A stretch of DNA of 10,050 bases from Psychrobacter sp. (GTDB lineage Bacteria > Pseudomonadota > Gammaproteobacteria > Pseudomonadales > Moraxellaceae), in NCBI GenBank assembly GCA_029264635.1, contig JARIAA010000173.1, positions 1-10,050 on the forward strand. Direction: 5' to 3'. Positions 1-8,127 of the stretch are shown piece after piece (the stretch's first letter is position 1; every line of letters begins with the position of its first letter). The notes beneath the pieces are model-generated. The model saw only the letters and a program-made list of their open reading frames with translations, did not search any database and had not been told where the DNA came from. A program made the translations under genes and the position numbers.

Positions 1-39
1 ATTTTAGTTAAGCATAAGATAAGCGGTAGATATTGTTAC

Positions 40-59
40 AACCTTACCTACAAAAGGTT
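40..59. terminator. Weak hairpin near window start
   Basis: AACCTT at 40-45 and AAGGTT at 54-59 can form a 6-bp stem around an 8-base loop, followed by an AT-rich stretch with no clean T-run. It could be the end of a gene lying left of the window. The stem is short, so this is only a weak candidate. The rest of 1-209 holds no gene that I can support. Confidence 0.2.
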
Positions 60-116
60 ATTTAGATTATTGCTGTATTTAAATATTAACTAAATGTATT
101 TAGATGTACTTACCAA

Positions 117-146
117 TTGATTCTATATACAATAAAGTAATATGCT
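117..146 (+). promoter_or_regulatory. Candidate sigma-70 promoter of phaB-phaP
   Basis: A -35-like TTGATT (117-122) and a -10-like TATGCT (141-146) are separated by 18 bases, each matching the consensus at 4 of 6 positions. The predicted start near 153 would leave a leader of about 57 bases before phaB. The region is very AT-rich, so such matches arise easily by chance. Confidence 0.3.
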
Positions 147-209
147 AGAAAGGTAATATATTTAAGACAAAATTTTTTATACTGCGGTTTATTCACAAGG
201 AGGTTTTCT

Positions 210-983
210 ATGCCACAAACAACTTCACAATCAAATACATCTGACAAAAAAGTTGCGCTAGTAACAGGTGCGCTTGGTGGTATTGGTACAGCTATTTGCA
301 ATAGACTTCTGGCTAAGGATTATCATGTCATCGCGACCCTAAGTAAGGATGATCCAGAGCGCACTAAAAAGTGGTGCGATGACAATGGTTTTGATGCAAA
401 TAACTTTGAATTTGTTGCCGTTGACTTAAGTGATCATGAAACAGCGATGGCCACTATTCAAAAAACTATTGATAAGTATGATAGTATCTATGCTTTGATA
501 AATGGCGCAGGCATCACGCGTGATAGTAGCTTCAAAAAAATGAGCTTTTCGCAGTGGCAACAAGTCATTGATACTAACTTAACCTCGCTTTACACCATTG
601 TTCACCCTGTTTTTGTAAAGATGCTCGAACAAAAGACTGGCCGTATTGTCAATATCAGCTCGATAAATGGCCTGCGTGGTCAATATGGTCAGACCAACTA
701 TTCAGCGGCTAAAGCTGGTATCATTGGCTTCACCAAGGCCTTAGCTTACGAAGGCGCTTCCTCCTCTATTACTGCTAATGTGGTCGCCCCAGGTTATACC
801 TATACCCCTATGGTAGAGAGTGTGCCTGAACATATCATGGACAAAATTAAAGAAACTATTCCGATGAATCGTTTAGCTAGTGCAAACGAAATTGCTGCTG
901 CTTGTATGTATCTTATCAGTGACGACGCTATATTTGTCACAGGAGAAACCATATCAGTTAACGGCGGTCAGTATATGTCTTAA
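210..983 (+). CDS. phaB: Acetoacetyl-CoA reductase (SDR family, PhaB)
   Basis: Reduces acetoacetyl-CoA to (R)-3-hydroxybutyryl-CoA with NADPH, the monomer-supplying step of PHB synthesis; cytosolic. The 257-residue product is a classical short-chain dehydrogenase. It shows the cofactor loop TGALGGIG at residues 19-26, NGAG at 98-101 (an NNAG variant), Asn123, and the catalytic Ser151 (or 150), Tyr164 and Lys168. The stretch GQYGQTNYSAAKAG around the tyrosine and the PGY further on are typical of PhaB and distinguish it from the otherwise similar FabG. The ATG has a near-perfect ribosome site, AAGGAGG at 197-203, six bases upstream. phaP follows after 80 bases with no visible terminator, so the two are probably co-transcribed. 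The first dozen residues are polar and precede the Rossmann fold; they look like a short species-specific tail. FabG activity cannot be excluded from sequence alone, but the neighbours make PhaB much more likely. Confidence 0.93.
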   Translation: MPQTTSQSNTSDKKVALVTGALGGIGTAICNRLLAKDYHVIATLSKDDPERTKKWCDDNGFDANNFEFVAVDLSDHETAMATIQKTIDKYDSIYALINGAGITRDSSFKKMSFSQWQQVIDTNLTSLYTIVHPVFVKMLEQKTGRIVNISSINGLRGQYGQTNYSAAKAGIIGFTKALAYEGASSSITANVVAPGYTYTPMVESVPEHIMDKIKETIPMNRLASANEIAAACMYLISDDAIFVTGETISVNGGQYMS

Positions 984-1063
984 TTGAGCTATTGGTTAAG
1001 CCATATCTGTTATATCACTAAGCAATTACCTAATCTTTTACTACCCACTACTGGAGAAATACA

Positions 1064-1606
1064 ATGTCACAATTAAATCCACAAGACTATATGAATCAGT
1101 TCACTGGCGATACCAAAAAAATGTTTGAACCTTGGACAAAGCTTAATCAGGCATTTTTGAAAAACGCTGAAATGATGACTGAATTTTCGCTAAACACCAT
1201 CAGATCTTATTCAGAGATGGGTTTGGAAAATATGCGTCAAGTTGCCGGTATTGACTCTGCAGAATCTGCAAAAGATTTCAGTACCAAACAAGCAGAAATG
1301 CTGAATGTCATCAGCCAGCAAATGCTAGAAGATGCAAAACGTATGACAGAGCTTGGTAGCACTATGCATGATGAAGTTATGAAAGTTATGGGTGATGTGC
1401 AAGGTCAAACGACGGAGCAGATGCAGGCGAATATGAAAAAAACTGCTGACCAAGCTACCAAAACGGGTCAAGAATATGCGTCAAATATGAATAAAATGGC
1501 TGAGAAATTTACTGAACAAGCTTCAAAAGCAGCCAAGTCTGTGACTAATACTGGTTCGGCCAAAACTAATACGAGCAGTACTGGTCAATCAGCAGATAAC
1601 AAGTAA
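1064..1606 (+). CDS. phaP: Phasin family protein (PHA granule coat)
   Basis: A phasin is an amphipathic helical protein that coats PHB granules and controls their number and size. The 180-residue product has no signal peptide and is predicted to be almost wholly helical. Residues about 1-120 follow the phasin pattern, starting with an MFEPWTKLNQAFLKNAE segment and continuing with regularly spaced hydrophobic residues. From about residue 140 the chain turns into a tail rich in Lys, Ala, Ser, Thr, Asn and Gln, resembling the low-complexity tails of many phasins. The start is set by TGGAGAAA (1052-1059) just before the ATG. It lies between phaB and phaC, as in the Acinetobacter cluster (established order phaB-phaP-phaC-phaA), and is closed by a strong terminator at 1701-1736. 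Phasins diverge fast, so the family call rests on pattern plus context. Confidence 0.88.
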   Translation: MSQLNPQDYMNQFTGDTKKMFEPWTKLNQAFLKNAEMMTEFSLNTIRSYSEMGLENMRQVAGIDSAESAKDFSTKQAEMLNVISQQMLEDAKRMTELGSTMHDEVMKVMGDVQGQTTEQMQANMKKTADQATKTGQEYASNMNKMAEKFTEQASKAAKSVTNTGSAKTNTSSTGQSADNK

Positions 1607-1700
1607 CTAAGCATATGATGATTATCAATGACCTCTATTACTTGTACAGTTTTCATTGGTAGGCATCCTATGATGTGAACGTGACAGAACGTAACAATAG

Positions 1701-1736
1701 AAAGGCGGGTTGAAGAGCGTTCACCCGCCTTTTTTA
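1701..1736 (+). terminator. Rho-independent terminator after phaP
   Basis: AAAGGCGGGT (1701-1710) pairs with ACCCGCCTTT (1723-1732). The stem extends by GAA/TTC (1712-1714 with 1720-1722) past a bulged T, leaving the loop GAGCG. Six Ts follow at 1730-1735. This is the strongest terminator in the window. It ends the phaB-phaP unit and implies that phaC has its own promoter within 1737-1810. Confidence 0.9.
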
Positions 1737-1810
1737 ATAGTGTTGGCAATGACAGGTTAGGATGATCAGTTTTTTTATAAACCAGTCATGATAAGGATAT
1801 AGGTATAAAT

Positions 1811-3949
1811 ATGGATAAGCAGCAACCCGATAGGGACAATCAGCATTCAGATGAACAATTAAACAAATCAGATAGACAAGATAGTCAAACTCATCAAAAT
1901 AGTAATCAAGACAGTATTCACAACCATTTTGATTTTAGTAGCTTTGGTCAACAATATTTAGAGCAATTGAACCAAATCAATCAGATGAATCAATCGTTAT
2001 TTAATCAAACCAGTCAAGCTTCAAACCCTTTTGAAGCAAATATGAAGATGTGGCAAGATTCGATTAATAATTTTAGTCAATTCATGATGCCAAATAATAC
2101 TAAGGGCTCTGATACTCAAAAAACCAATCTGAGGCAAAATGAAAACCGTAGCAATCAAAATGCTGACGATTACCTAAGTAATTTAAATGAGCTGACTCAA
2201 AAGTTTTTTGGTGAAACTTTAAAACATGTCGGTCAAGATTATAATATTAGTCAATCTATTATGTTTAATCTTATCGATGGTTGGCAGCATTTTACCAGTG
2301 GGGTGACTGACAAAAAACCAACTGCGTTTGTAGAACAACAAATGAATCTGTGGAAAGAGCAGTTTCAGCTGTATCAAAATACCTTGATGAACATGACAGG
2401 CAATCAAACACAGCCTCTTGTCAGCCCTGAGAAAGGCGATAAGCGTTTTACAGATGAGGATTGGTCAGACAATCCTATGTTTGATTTTCTCAAACAAAGC
2501 TATCTATTACTCGTGAACAACGTCATGGAGAGTATCGATAACACTGAAGATATTGATGAAAAAACACGTCAGCGTTTATCCTTTTTTACTCGTCAATGGC
2601 TAAATGCTATTGCGCCAAGTAACTTTTTATGGAGCAATCCTGAGGTGCTACGTCTGACAGTTGAGTCGGGTGGACAAAACCTCATAAAAGGGTTTGAGCA
2701 GCTGACAGAGGATATGGAAAAAAGCTCGCAAATGCTTAGTATTAGCATGACTGATAGTGATGCTTTTAAACTGGGCGAAAATATCGCTACTACGCCTGGT
2801 AAAGTGGTATTTCGTAATCGTATGTTTGAGCTTATCCAGTATACGCCGACTACTGCCAAAGTACATAAACGTCCCTTGGTGATTATACCGCCGTGGATTA
2901 ACAAATTTTATATTATGGATTTAAGAGAAGAAAACTCCTATATCCGCTGGGCGTTAGATGAAGGCCATAGTGTCTTTGTCATCTCATGGGCCAATCCAAC
3001 TCCAGCGTACAAAGATGTGGGAATGGAAACCTATATGCACGAGGGTTTGCTAGCCGCTTTAGACGTGGTGCAAGAGATCACAGGTGAGCCTGATGCTAAT
3101 GTCATCGGTTACTGCATCGGTGGTATGTTACTGGCATTGACCTTGTCTTGGTTGACAGAGAACAAACAAGCTGACCGTATTGCCAGTGCTACTTTTTGGG
3201 CGACGATATTTGATTTCAGTGACCCCGGCGATTTGGGCGTCTTTATCGATGAGCGTACGATCAGAGCGCTTGAGCAAGAAGAAGATCAAAAAGGGGTATT
3301 TGATGGTCGTAAGATGGGGCTTGCCTTTAGTTTACTGCGAGAAAATAGCCTGTACTGGAATTACTACGTACAAAATTATATAAAAGGCGAGCGCCCGGTA
3401 CCTTTTGATTTATTGTATTGGAATTCTGACTGTACCAATGTGACCGCCGCCCTGCATAGCTTTATATTGCGTGAGCTCTATGTAGGCAACAAAATGATCA
3501 AAAAAGGTGAGCTTACCTTTGATGGTGCAAAGATTGATCTCTCAAAAGTCACTACCCCAACCTATGTTGTGGCAACACTGCAAGATCATATCGCTAAATG
3601 GAAAGGCAGTTACGAGGCGACACAAGTACTTGGCAGTGAGGTTACCTTTGTCCTTGGCGAGTCAGGGCATATCGCTGGTATCATTAACCCTCCAACGGGT
3701 AAATACGGCTTTTACACGCATGAGGATTATGTTGCAGATCCTGATAAATGGTATGAAAAAGCCGAAAAACAGAATCATAGCTGGTGGCTACATTGGAGGG
3801 ATTGGGTCAAAAAACACAGTACAGGTGAAGTCGATAGCAGACAGCCTGGTTTGCAGCATACAGGCAAAGAGTGGCAGGTACTAGGCGACGCTCCAGGAAA
3901 GTATGTTCGTGTTAGAGCCGATGAAGCTTTGAATGCTGATACTATCTAA
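1811..3949 (+). CDS. phaC: Class I poly(3-hydroxyalkanoate) synthase with long Asn/Gln-rich N-terminus
   Basis: Polymerises (R)-3-hydroxybutyryl-CoA into PHB at the granule surface, releasing CoA. The 712-residue product has the PhaC N-terminal domain (about residues 220-395) and then the alpha/beta-hydrolase core. The PhaC box GYCIGG carries nucleophile Cys435, with Asp592 in LQDHIAKW and His620 in ESGHIAGI. The 157- and 28-residue spacings closely match Cys319/Asp480/His508 of the Cupriavidus necator enzyme. PPWINKFYIMDL is another class I hallmark. Measured from the cysteine, the C-terminal part has normal length, but the N-terminus is about 116 residues longer than in C. necator. About a third of its first 80 residues are Asn or Gln. 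The ATG follows AGG at 1801-1803, with AAGGA a little further up. A -10-like TTATAA lies at 1775-1780, but I see no convincing -35. The enzyme is probably active, since all three catalytic residues are present. Confidence 0.95.
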   Translation: MDKQQPDRDNQHSDEQLNKSDRQDSQTHQNSNQDSIHNHFDFSSFGQQYLEQLNQINQMNQSLFNQTSQASNPFEANMKMWQDSINNFSQFMMPNNTKGSDTQKTNLRQNENRSNQNADDYLSNLNELTQKFFGETLKHVGQDYNISQSIMFNLIDGWQHFTSGVTDKKPTAFVEQQMNLWKEQFQLYQNTLMNMTGNQTQPLVSPEKGDKRFTDEDWSDNPMFDFLKQSYLLLVNNVMESIDNTEDIDEKTRQRLSFFTRQWLNAIAPSNFLWSNPEVLRLTVESGGQNLIKGFEQLTEDMEKSSQMLSISMTDSDAFKLGENIATTPGKVVFRNRMFELIQYTPTTAKVHKRPLVIIPPWINKFYIMDLREENSYIRWALDEGHSVFVISWANPTPAYKDVGMETYMHEGLLAALDVVQEITGEPDANVIGYCIGGMLLALTLSWLTENKQADRIASATFWATIFDFSDPGDLGVFIDERTIRALEQEEDQKGVFDGRKMGLAFSLLRENSLYWNYYVQNYIKGERPVPFDLLYWNSDCTNVTAALHSFILRELYVGNKMIKKGELTFDGAKIDLSKVTTPTYVVATLQDHIAKWKGSYEATQVLGSEVTFVLGESGHIAGIINPPTGKYGFYTHEDYVADPDKWYEKAEKQNHSWWLHWRDWVKKHSTGEVDSRQPGLQHTGKEWQVLGDAPGKYVRVRADEALNADTI

Positions 3950-3973
3950 TTTTGATTACGCCTTAATCAAATA

Positions 3974-4005
3974 GAGGCTGTATACAAGACGATACAGCTT
4001 CTTTT
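3974..4005 (+). terminator. Rho-independent terminator after phaC
   Basis: GAGGCTGTAT (3974-3983) pairs with ATACAGCTTC (3992-4001) as a 10-bp stem with one G-T wobble and an 8-base loop, followed by TTTT at 4002-4005. It lies 25 bases after the phaC stop. The T-run is short, so some readthrough into the next gene is possible. Confidence 0.65.
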
Positions 4006-4146
4006 GTATAGGGTATTTTTTACCTTGGTCATTTTAAATATGACTTTATAATCTTATTCTCCTATTTAATTTATGTTAAAGACGGTGTACAGTCCTTAAT
4101 ACATTAGTTTAAGATTTAGACCGTGGCTAAAAACTAATCAGATATA

Positions 4147-4152
4147 TATAAT
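4147..4152 (+). promoter_or_regulatory. Perfect -10 box upstream of the DUF3141 gene
   Basis: TATAAT at 4147-4152 is an exact -10 consensus. At 17 bases upstream there is only a poor -35 match, TGGCTA (4124-4129). If used, transcription would begin near 4159. That lies downstream of the possible GTG start at 4155 and upstream of the ATG at 4194, so it favours the ATG. Confidence 0.35.
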
Positions 4153-4193
4153 GTGTGAATATCACGTCCTGTGAATCAAAATTGGAATTATTT

Positions 4194-6719
4194 ATGCCAG
4201 ATACCATCGAAAGAAATATTGAAAATCCGAACAAAGCCGAAGTATGGTTAAGCTCTAACAACCCTCATCGGACAATCACAGGTTCGACACCAAACTTTCA
4301 AGATTTTGTAAAAAACCAATTTTACAAAACAGAAAGTACCATAGACGATTTTACTCGAAAAAATCAATATAAGGCAGATAGTGCTGCCTTGTTAATAGAT
4401 GTGACCTCAAAGCATCTGCAACAAAACCAGCAACAAATTAAAGAAAATGTAGAGACATTGAACAATGATGCCAATGCCATTTTTAAAAGTTGGCAAAATG
4501 CTTATAGCCCAGATAAATTATGGAAAGAATGGCTGAGTTACAGCACTGATAGTAGTAAGCGTTTGCTGCAGACAGCGGATGTGCTCAAAGAGCGCGGTGA
4601 TATTTTTATTGAACATGAGCTTGCAGGCGCGCCGCCAGTATTGGATTATGATTATCAAGTCATCATGGACGCCAGCAATTTTGAGCGCCCATGCAACTAT
4701 GTTTTGCTAAGAATACAATCTCCTGAAGGGATTGTTACCAATGATGACAATCGTCCTTATATTATCATTGATCCTAGAGCGGGGCATGGCGCTGGTATCG
4801 GCGGCTTTAAGCATGAAAGTCAAGTCGGTGTTGCCCTTAATCAGGGACATCCTGTGTATTTTGTGGCGTTTAAGCGCCTGCCAGAACCGACACAAACTAT
4901 TGCTGATATCACTTATGCTGAAGGGAAATTTGTTCGCGAAGTGGAAAGAAGGCATCCGAATGCATAGGCACCAGTCATTATTGGTAACTGTCAGGGCGGC
5001 TGGGCGGCGCTGATTTTAGCGGCAACCAACCCAAATATCACAGGTCCTATCGTGTTAAATGGGGCACCTGTCTCAGCTTGGAGCGGAGAGGTTGGTATCA
5101 ACCCCATGCGTTATAAAGCTGGCGTCAATGGTGGTACTTGGCTATCTATGCTGAGTTCTGATTTAAATAACGGTGTGTTCGATGGTGCGGCCTTAGTCAA
5201 CAACTTTGAACAAATGACTCCTTATCGAAACTATGTGGGAAAATATTACGATCTGTATAAAAACCCACAGGCCAACCGTCAGCGTTTTCTTGATTTTGAG
5301 CGTTGGTGGGGCGGTTTCTTTTTAATGAATGATAAAGAGATTGAATGGATCGTAGAAAACATCTTTATTGGTAATCGCTTGGCTCGTAATACAGGGCAGC
5401 TGGAGAAAGGAGTAAACATTGATCTGCGTAATGTTAAAGCACCCATTATCGCTTTTGCTTCACGTGGTGACGATATTACTCCGCCGCCGCAAGCGCTATC
5501 TTGGATTTTAGATGCTTATAGTGACGAGAGAGATGTTGAGGTTTGCGGTCAACGTATTATCTATATGATTCATGAGCAAGTAGGTCATTTAGGCATTTTT
5601 GTCAGCTCACAAATAGCCAATCGTGAGCATACAGGTATTGCCTCAATCATGGATATGATTGAAGTGCTGCCACCAGGTTTGTATGAGTTAGCGATCGATC
5701 ATTTTGAAGGATCTGGAAAAGAAAAGACGTTTACCGTTGATTTAAAACGTCGTACCTTTGAAGACTTAAGTCAAGCAATAGGAAAAAATCGTACAGATGA
5801 AGAGGCATTTAAAGCGGTACATCGCTACTCTATGTCGCAAGCCCAAGCTTATGAGCATAACTTGCGCCCACTGGTCAAAGCCATGAGTAACGAGACGTCT
5901 GCCCAATTCCTGCGTTCTATGCATCCCCTTAGACTGCAAAGAAGTCTATGGAGCAGCAAAAATCCGCTAGCGATGGCGACCAGTCATTTGAATCAAGTGA
6001 TTACTAGTAAAGTCGATAGAAAAAAGACTCAAGAGTTTGTGCCAGCACAAACCACGCAAGAAACTCATCATCCTTCTGAGGTTTATGCGCATATCAAACT
6101 ACCCGCCATCGAGTCTTTGCAGCAAGACAATCTTTTCTTGCAAGTCGAAAAGATGTTTATGGATAGTGTGAGAATGACGCTCGACTTCTGGCGAGATTGG
6201 CAAGGTAGGTACACAGAGACTTTATTCTTTGGGATTTGGACGATGCCTTGGTTTCGTCAATATGGCCAGTCAGTAGGCTCACGTCGTCTATTGGATAAAG
6301 ACGCATTACGTGAGTTACCAAAAGTAGAGAAGGCGTTGACTAAGGTTGCTGATGGTGGTTTTAACGAAGCGGTCGTACGTATGCTGATTTTGAGTAACAT
6401 TGTCGCTGATAACAACATAGATCGGGATCAGCTGATGCGTCTGACTGAAGTATTAACTGAACAAGAACCTTTTGCTCAGTTATTGCAAGCTGACCTAGCA
6501 GCTATGATACATACACAGACACTGATCGTACGCTTTGCTGAAGATGACTCTATTGCGTCTCTAAGTACGCTACTCAAGACCAAACCTGAGCGCGTAAAGG
6601 CGCTTAAATTGGTTCGTTACGTGGTTGGTGATAAGGCGGAAGATCGTAATCCTGCTACCTTATCTATTATTAAGCGTATTAAGACGGCCCTTGAGATGAC
6701 GGATGCTGACATCAAGTAG
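4194..6719 (+). pseudogene. DUF3141 PhaC-like alpha/beta hydrolase, interrupted by an in-frame amber stop
   Basis: I recognise this as the DUF3141 family, large proteins related to PHA synthases whose reaction is not established. Read through the TAG at codon 258, the frame gives 841 codons. Residues about 20-125 are polar and helical, loosely phasin-like (a SPDKLWKEWLSYSTDSSKRL stretch). Then comes an alpha/beta-hydrolase core with IDPRAGHGAGIGGFK (about 192-206), GNCQGG with nucleophile Cys266, GDDITPP with Asp426, and VGHLGIF with His465. About residues 697-841 form a helical tail that recalls TerB-like domains (tentative). The first fragment (4194-4967, 257 residues) lacks all three catalytic residues. 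The second open stretch (4968-6719) has its first possible start, a GTG at 5052, after the nucleophile, so neither piece alone can be an active hydrolase. Both sides of the stop read like one conserved protein in the same frame. ATG 4194 is preferred to GTG 4155 because of the -10 box at 4147. Its ribosome site is weak (GGAA). The stop could be a real mutation, a base-call error, or suppressed. Confidence 0.8.
4965..4967 (+). other. In-frame TAG interrupting the DUF3141 gene
   Basis: The codons around it read His-Pro-Asn-Ala-TAG-Ala-Pro-Val-Ile-Ile-Gly-Asn-Cys-Gln-Gly-Gly. From family memory, homologues have HPDAPKPVIIGNCQGG here, so the stop sits in the loop just before the nucleophile strand. 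The frame is unbroken (5052 minus 4155 is divisible by 3). A single-base change from a codon such as CAG, AAG or GAG would explain it. Confidence 0.9.
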
Positions 6720-6780
6720 TTTTGCTATTTATTGCAGTAATAGAAACTGTCTGTAAACTATAAGAGTGAAGCAAGTTTTG

Positions 6781-6810
6781 CCCCAAGTATTCACATATTT
6801 GGGGTTTTTT
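6781..6810 (+). terminator. Rho-independent terminator after the DUF3141 gene
   Basis: CCCCAAGTAT (6781-6790) pairs with ATATTTGGGG (6795-6804), a 10-bp stem with one G-T wobble and a TCAC loop, followed by six Ts at 6805-6810. It closes the PHB block and separates it from dcyD. Confidence 0.88.
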
Positions 6811-6963
6811 ATTGGTTAGTTTTTTGAGCATAAGCTGAACGAGTAATGCTTGACGACTATAAATTGTGTTATAACTACTAGCTCAGTCACCATTTTAAAT
6901 AACTATTATTCATGGGTAAAGCACCGTATTATCCATAATGTCTGCTTATAAAAAGGATAAAAC

Positions 6964-7965
6964 ATGGAATATCACCACATAGCGAGGGAGCGCTTAGGAT
7001 TTTTCCCAACACCGCTCATTGAGCTCACAAGATTAAGTAAAGCGCTTGCTGGGCCTAAGATTTTTATGAAAAGAGATGACAATACGGGGCTGGCATTAGG
7101 TGGCAACAAAACCCGTAAGCTTGAATTTATTATCGGTGATGCGCTGGCTAAAGGTGCAGATACTATTATTACCGCAGGAGCCGTGCAATCAAACCATTGT
7201 CGTCAGACGGCCGCCGCTGCCGCAAGCTTGGGACTAGACTGCCATTTGGTATTGGGCGCAGAAGAGCCTGAGCAAGCAAGTGGCAACCTTTTATTAGATA
7301 AAATATTTGGTTGTCATATTCACTGGGCAGGGGCTAACCGTAAAGGGGAGGACATCCCCAAAATCGTAGAGGAGTTAACCAAAGCAGGTAAAAAAGTCTA
7401 CGTAGTGCCTTATGGTGGCTCAAGCGAGCTTGGTGCTTTGGCATTCGTAGACGCCTTTAGGGAGCTAGAATCGCAACGTGAAAGCATGAATGAGACATTT
7501 ACTCATATCGTCTTTGCCTCTAGCTCTGGTGGTACACAAGCAGGATTAATGCTTGGTAATAGAATGTTCAACTCGCCCTATCAGATAGTAGGCATCAACA
7601 TTGATAAAGGCGAAACCGATAAAGTGCCTTTTAATCAATATACGATCTCTCTTGCTAATAGTACGGCAGCACTCATCCATGCAGATTACAGGTTTTCGGA
7701 GTCTGACTTGATTCTTAATTCTGATTACGTTGGCGAAGGTTATGGGGTGGTTGGCACACTCGAAAATGAAGCTATTGCACTGACTGCGCAAACTGAAGGG
7801 ATATTGTTAGATCCTGTTTATACGGGTCGTGCGATGGGCGGACTTATAGATATGATTCGTACGGGCAAAATTCAGAAAACCGACCGTGTTTTATTTTGGC
7901 ATACTGGCGGCGCGCCCGCCTTATTTGCCTATGCAAGTGACTTGGATGTCAATCGAAAACGCTAA
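6964..7965 (+). CDS. dcyD: D-cysteine desulfhydrase family, PLP-dependent
   Basis: Likely breaks D-cysteine into pyruvate, ammonia and sulfide in the cytosol. The 333-residue product belongs to the fold type II PLP family shared by DcyD and ACC deaminase. It has GGNKTRKLEF with the Schiff-base lysine at Lys49, SNHCRQTAAAA with Ser76-Asn77-His78, the phosphate-binding SSSGGTQAG at 186-194, and a C-terminal HTGGAPALFAY from His313. The GNKTRKLEF and HTGGAPALFAY segments are typical of DcyD. ACC deaminase activity, L-cysteate lyase or broader beta-elimination cannot be excluded by eye. AAGGA at 6953-6957, six bases before the ATG, fixes the start. It appears monocistronic, lying between terminators at 6781-6810 and 7988-8039. 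A possible promoter, TTGACG (6850-6855) with TATAAC (6870-6875), has too short a spacer (14) to be convincing. A cystine symporter gene lies about 1.6 kb away. Confidence 0.85.
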   Translation: MEYHHIARERLGFFPTPLIELTRLSKALAGPKIFMKRDDNTGLALGGNKTRKLEFIIGDALAKGADTIITAGAVQSNHCRQTAAAAASLGLDCHLVLGAEEPEQASGNLLLDKIFGCHIHWAGANRKGEDIPKIVEELTKAGKKVYVVPYGGSSELGALAFVDAFRELESQRESMNETFTHIVFASSSGGTQAGLMLGNRMFNSPYQIVGINIDKGETDKVPFNQYTISLANSTAALIHADYRFSESDLILNSDYVGEGYGVVGTLENEAIALTAQTEGILLDPVYTGRAMGGLIDMIRTGKIQKTDRVLFWHTGGAPALFAYASDLDVNRKR

Positions 7966-7987
7966 CAAAACCACGTTTAACATATTT

Positions 7988-8039
7988 AAAAAAGAGACTG
8001 CTAAGCTTATCAAAATAATCTTGGACAGCCTCTTTTTTT
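7988..8039. terminator. Bidirectional terminator between dcyD and yqjG
   Basis: AAAAAAGAG (7988-7996) pairs with CTCTTTTTT (8030-8038). The stem continues through CTG/CAG after an A-C mismatch, then CTAAG with CTTGG, giving a long stem around a central loop. There is a T-run at 8033-8039 on the + strand and an A-run at 7988-7993, which reads as a T-run on the - strand. It can therefore stop both dcyD and the convergent yqjG, whose stop codon is about 90 bases away. Confidence 0.8.
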
Positions 8040-8127
8040 GCAGATACTTATTGATTTACCATATTTTATACGTCATAAAGCAAATTCATACCAGTAGCCC
8101 TGTATCTCGTTATCATCGTTTGTCTAT

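Noticed and set aside
2593..2904. Antisense ORFs inside phaC (2219-2407, 2593-2904, 2648-2866)
   Set aside because: They lie opposite a clearly coding, conserved gene and have no recognisable domain or ribosome site.
4155..4193. GTG 4155 as the start of the DUF3141 gene
   Set aside because: No ribosome site, and the TATAAT at 4147-4152 would put the transcript start downstream of it; ATG 4194 is more likely, though its own ribosome site is weak.
4965..4967. Pyrrolysine or another recoded amino acid at the TAG
   Set aside because: Pyrrolysine use is known in some archaea and a few bacteria, not in this group; no recoding element is recognisable downstream. An ordinary mutation or base error is simpler.
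4930..5060. Frameshift as the cause of the split DUF3141 gene
   Set aside because: Both halves lie in the same frame and codons on each side of the TAG read continuously as conserved protein; only the stop codon interrupts.
5052..6719. Independent gene starting at GTG 5052
   Set aside because: The start lies inside a conserved hydrolase strand, after the nucleophile, has no ribosome site, and conserved sequence continues upstream to the TAG.
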